From contig NZ_DITB01000121.1 in NCBI RefSeq assembly GCF_002422095.1, positions 1 through 25,233 on the forward strand: 25,233 bases of DNA, in the 5' to 3' direction. Positions within the stretch are counted from its first letter, which is position 1; each line of letters begins with the position of its first letter. Source of the DNA: Flavobacterium sp. UBA6195. GTDB taxonomy: Bacteria; Bacteroidota; Bacteroidia; Flavobacteriales; Flavobacteriaceae. The notes beneath the pieces were generated by a model. The model did not search any database and was not told the DNA's origin. It was given only the letters and a program-made list of their open reading frames with translations. The translations under genes and the position numbers were made by a program. Shown here piece by piece: positions 22,462 through 25,233 of this stretch.

Positions 22462-23115
22462 CTATTTTAATTTCGATTTATAATATTTACGCAATTTTTC
22501 TAATTTCGGTGCAATGACCATTTGGCAATAGCCTTGACTTGAATTTTGATTGTAATAATTTTGATGATAATCTTCAGCAGGATAAAAAATAGTAGCCGAT
22601 GATACTTTTGTCACAATCTTTTTATCGTACAACTTTTCTTTTTCTAATAATTGAATGTAGTTTTCCGCTTTTGTTTTTTGAGCTTCTGAATGATAGAAAA
22701 TGGCACTTCTGTATTGTGTTCCCACATCAGCTCCTTGACGATTTAATGTTGTTGGATCATGCGTTCCAAAGAAAACTTCCAACAAATCTTCATACGCAAC
22801 TTCATTTGGATTAAAAGTGATTTGAATGGCTTCAGCATGACCCGTTTCACCTGTACAAATTTCTTTATATGTTGGATTAATCGTTTTTCCTCCAATATAT
22901 CCCGAAACTACTTTTTCAACCCCTTTTATTTCTAAGAAAACTGCTTCGGTACACCAAAAACAGCCTCCAGCAAATGTTGCAACTTCCATACCTTCTTTCA
23001 CTTTTACTTTAATCGGTTCTTTAAATTCCTCTTTTACTACTGGTTTTTCTTTAGCTGTACACGAACTAAAAACAAAACTCAAAACCAATGATACCGCTTT
23101 AATTGCATTTCTCAT
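22462..23115 (-). CDS. msrA: Peptide-methionine (S)-S-oxide reductase MsrA, secreted or lipidated
   Basis: A 217-residue MsrA that repairs methionine S-sulfoxide in proteins. The catalytic motif is GGCFWCTEAVF, with the reactive Cys52 and nearby Cys55. The family segments GYIGGKTINPTY, GHAEAIQI and FFGTHDPTTLNRQGADVGTQYRS follow. A recycling cysteine is likely in the C-terminal GYCQM. The N-terminus carries a hydrophobic signal with SSC at residues 17-19, so it is probably exported and perhaps a lipoprotein; the -3 residue is Phe, so lipidation is less certain. I chose the ATG at 23115: a longer frame from GTG at 23163 lies inside the promoter spacer. It is followed by folE. Confidence 0.95.
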   Translation of the reverse strand: MRNAIKAVSLVLSFVFSSCTAKEKPVVKEEFKEPIKVKVKEGMEVATFAGGCFWCTEAVFLEIKGVEKVVSGYIGGKTINPTYKEICTGETGHAEAIQITFNPNEVAYEDLLEVFFGTHDPTTLNRQGADVGTQYRSAIFYHSEAQKTKAENYIQLLEKEKLYDKKIVTKVSSATIFYPAEDYHQNYYNQNSSQGYCQMVIAPKLEKLRKYYKSKLK

Positions 23116-23139
23116 AAATGTATCGGTTATTTTGTTTAA

Positions 23140-23147
23140 CAAATTTA
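23140..23147 (-). promoter_or_regulatory. Putative -7 element of the msrA-folE unit
   Basis: On the minus strand the sequence is TAAATTTG, an exact TAnnTTTG match, 24 nt upstream of the msrA ATG. A TTG lies 15 nt upstream (slightly short spacing for a -33 element). It supports the ATG at 23115 over an earlier GTG. Confidence 0.6.
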
Positions 23148-23267
23148 CTAAAAAATTAAACACAAAATCTAATTTAACTAAACTTTATTATTTGAAATAC
23201 GCGAATAGATGTACAATAGTTTTTTTATTAGCCAAAAATCTTTGTTTCTTTGTAGAAATGTTTGGTT

Positions 23268-23933
23268 ATGATTACAGCTAAAAATCTACATAAATATTAC
23301 GATTCGCTTCATGTTTTAAAAGGAGTGGATTTGCACATAAAAAAAGGAGAAATCGTTTCTATTGTTGGTGCTTCAGGCGCTGGAAAAACGACTTTACTTC
23401 AAATTTTAGGTACTTTAGATTTACCTGCAAAACAAAACAATACGATTTTAGAAATAAATGGAGCATCTGTTTTGAATTTAAAAGACAAAGAACTTTCTAA
23501 ATTCCGTAACCAACATTTGGGATTCATTTTTCAATTTCACCAATTATTACCGGAATTCACAGCTTTAGAAAATGTTTGTATTCCAGGATTTATAGCCAAT
23601 CGTGATAAAAAAGAAGTAGAAACCGAAGCAAAAAAGCTACTTTCCTATTTAGGGTTAGCCGAAAGAACACATCACAAACCCAGCGAACTTTCAGGTGGTG
23701 AACAACAACGTGTTGCAGTTGCGAGAGCTTTAATCAACAAACCAGCCGTTATTTTTGCCGATGAACCATCTGGAAATTTAGATACGCATACGGCCGAAAA
23801 CTTACACGAATTGTTCTTCAAACTTCGTGATGAATTCGGACAAACCTTCGTAATTGTTACACATAACGAAGAATTAGCCAATATGGCAGATAGAAAATTA
23901 ACGATGGTAGATGGGAATATTGTAAGTTCTTAA
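23268..23933 (+). CDS. ABC transporter ATP-binding protein, LolD-like
   Basis: A 221-residue ATPase. Walker A is GASGAGKTT (34-42), the Q-loop is at FQFHQLLPEF (Gln89), the signature is LSGGEQQR (141-148), Walker B is VIFADEP (161-167) and the switch histidine is His199 in VTHNEE. The length and the order EFTALENVCIP, KPSELSGGEQQR are typical of the MacB/LolD subclass that powers lipoprotein release or efflux with a MacB/LolCE-type permease. No permease gene lies next to it, so its partner must be elsewhere; the LolD name is therefore a likely rather than proven assignment. I chose the ATG at 23268 because the TTG at 23262 is a weaker start. Confidence 0.88.
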   Translation: MITAKNLHKYYDSLHVLKGVDLHIKKGEIVSIVGASGAGKTTLLQILGTLDLPAKQNNTILEINGASVLNLKDKELSKFRNQHLGFIFQFHQLLPEFTALENVCIPGFIANRDKKEVETEAKKLLSYLGLAERTHHKPSELSGGEQQRVAVARALINKPAVIFADEPSGNLDTHTAENLHELFFKLRDEFGQTFVIVTHNEELANMADRKLTMVDGNIVSS

Positions 23934-23934
23934 G

Positions 23935-24693
23935 ATGACACAATCCGAGTTAAAAGAATTTCTTGATGAAAAAGTTGAGTTGTACAACAATCCCAATTTC
24001 ATTGAAAGCGACCCGATTCAAATTCCACATTTGTATTCTTTGAAAGAAGATATTGAAATTGCTGGATTTTTAGCCGCCACTATTGCTTGGGGAAATCGGA
24101 AAATGATTATCAACAATGCTAAGAAGATGATGGACTTGATGGGAAATTCACCTTATGATTTTGTCATGAATTATTCGGAATCGCAATTAGAATCATTAGA
24201 AAATTTCGTGCATCGTACTTTTAACGGAAAGGATTTTGTCGGATTTATAAAAGGATTAAAACACATTTATCAAAATCATAACGGATTAGAAGCGGTTTTC
24301 TCGAAACAAAATCCAACGATGCAACATACGATTTCGGAATTTAAGCAATTGTTTTTTGAAATTCCGCATTTGTCCAGAACTGAAAAACACATTTCAGATC
24401 CTTTAAGTGGTTCGGCTGCAAAGAGAATCAACATGTATTTGCGATGGATGGTTCGAAAAGATAACAAAGGTGTCGATTTAGGCATTTGGAACAGCATCTC
24501 TCCTGCTCTATTATCTTGCCCGTTGGATGTCCATTCGGGAAATGTGGCTCGGAAATTGGAACTGCTAACACGAAAACAAAACGATGCTAAAGCCTTAGCT
24601 GAATTAGACGATAACTTAAGAAAACTAGACCCGAATGATCCTGTAAAATACGATTTTGCTTTATTTGGATTAGGCGTTTTTGAAGGGTTTTAA
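23935..24693 (+). CDS. TIGR02757 family protein (DUF2400)
   Basis: A 252-residue protein of the TIGR02757/DUF2400 (PF09674) family, common in Bacteroidota. Recognised segments are IAGFLAATIAWGNRKMII (near residue 42), PLSGSAAKRINMYLRWMVRK (about 160-179), LSCPLDVHSGNVARKL and the C-terminal KLDPNDPVKYDFALFGLGV. It is all-helical in appearance, with no signal or membrane segment. Some helical positions resemble helix-hairpin-helix glycosylase folds, but this is not established and no catalytic residue can be assigned. It starts one base after the LolD-like gene's stop, so the two are cotranscribed. Confidence 0.9.
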   Translation: MTQSELKEFLDEKVELYNNPNFIESDPIQIPHLYSLKEDIEIAGFLAATIAWGNRKMIINNAKKMMDLMGNSPYDFVMNYSESQLESLENFVHRTFNGKDFVGFIKGLKHIYQNHNGLEAVFSKQNPTMQHTISEFKQLFFEIPHLSRTEKHISDPLSGSAAKRINMYLRWMVRKDNKGVDLGIWNSISPALLSCPLDVHSGNVARKLELLTRKQNDAKALAELDDNLRKLDPNDPVKYDFALFGLGVFEGF

Positions 24694-24704
24694 AAAATAT
24701 AATT

Positions 24705-25233
24705 ATGCACGCAGATTACATTATTGACCAAAATTTTTCAGATATCACCTTTTCAGAAAATGATATCAAATATAAAGAGTACGAAAATTGCACATTTACA
24801 AATTGCGATTTTACTTCGTGCTTCTTTGTTGCCGTAACTTTTATCGATTGTAATTTCTTCGATTGCAATTTTAAAGGAACTAAAATCAATCATGTTTCGT
24901 TGCGCGATGTTTGGTTTACCAAATGTGATTTTACTTCGGTGAATTTTGCGATGACGGACCAAATTTTATATGAATTTCACTTCAAAGACAGTTTGCTTGA
25001 TTACGCGCAATTCTACAGTTTGAAATTAAAGAAAATGCAATTCATCAATTGTAGCATGATTGCCGTTGATTTTATGGAAAGTGATTTATCAGAAGCAATG
25101 TTCGACAACTGCAATTTACGTCACGCTGTTTTCATTGGAACAACTGCCAACAAAACCGATTTTTCAACCAGTTATGATTTCATTATCGATCCTGAGAAAA
25201 ACAAACTAAAACGAGCCGTTTTCTCAACTGAAA
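24705..25233 (+). CDS. Pentapeptide-repeat protein, truncated by the window end
   Basis: The first 176 codons of a protein open at the right edge. After about 25 residues it runs in quasi-pentapeptide repeats with Phe/Leu centres: YENCTFTNCDFTSCFFVA, DCNFFDCNFKGTKI and FINCSMIAVDFMESDLSEAM, and a final FDNCNLRHAVFIG. Such repeats fold as a right-handed quadrilateral beta-helix. The size and layout (N-terminal start, repeat stack, then a C-terminal FIIDPEKNKLKRAVFS segment) resemble Qnr/MfpA-type proteins that mimic DNA and protect type II topoisomerases, but this is inference. It lies 11 nt after the TIGR02757 gene, so it is in that operon. The C-terminus is not seen. Confidence 0.85.
   Translation, partial: MHADYIIDQNFSDITFSENDIKYKEYENCTFTNCDFTSCFFVAVTFIDCNFFDCNFKGTKINHVSLRDVWFTKCDFTSVNFAMTDQILYEFHFKDSLLDYAQFYSLKLKKMQFINCSMIAVDFMESDLSEAMFDNCNLRHAVFIGTTANKTDFSTSYDFIIDPEKNKLKRAVFSTE

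Overview
The window is chromosomal sequence from a low-GC member of the Bacteroidota, most likely Flavobacterium or a close flavobacterial relative. Three things point there: every recognisable protein looks flavobacterial, translation starts lack Shine-Dalgarno sequences, and several 5' leaders carry the phylum's TAnnTTTG -7 promoter element, sometimes with a TTG -33 element. Most of the region is core metabolism and housekeeping. I see no rRNA, tRNA, CRISPR array, prophage or intact transposon.

Layout. 1-167 (-) is the start of a THUMP-type RNA methyltransferase, divergent from a + strand block (278-4987) holding a SAM methyltransferase, a ZIP metal transporter, a bacterial PH-domain protein, murQ (MurNAc-6-P etherase, cell-wall recycling), a secreted protein, a DUF6095 membrane protein, a small lipoprotein and a TerC-family membrane protein. 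A bidirectional terminator separates this from a long minus-strand block (5143-16696): fhs (formate-THF ligase), parC, a decayed GxxExxY gene inside hairpin-like repeats, parE, a lipoprotein, ychF followed by an outer-membrane barrel protein, a secreted carboxypeptidase-regulatory-like protein and a 2[4Fe-4S] ferredoxin.

The ferredoxin is divergent from a + strand block (16807-21405): a LuxC-type acyl-CoA reductase, a small membrane protein, serC and serA (the phosphoserine pathway, without serB here), then DUF6146 and DUF6787 proteins. A minus-strand cluster follows (21417-23115): msrA, folE and a small membrane protein. The window closes with a + strand cluster (23268 to the end): a LolD-like ABC ATPase, a TIGR02757 (DUF2400) protein and a pentapeptide-repeat protein cut by the window edge.

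The least ordinary region is 9636-10305. The two topoisomerase IV genes, which would otherwise be adjacent, are separated by about 670 bp made almost entirely of TTTGTG-rich imperfect hairpin repeats flanking a GxxExxY (PD-(D/E)XK nuclease-like) gene. That gene is intact except for one in-frame stop at codon 32. It looks like a small repeat-borne module that landed in a housekeeping operon and then lost its coding function. I found no multi-gene undescribed system elsewhere.
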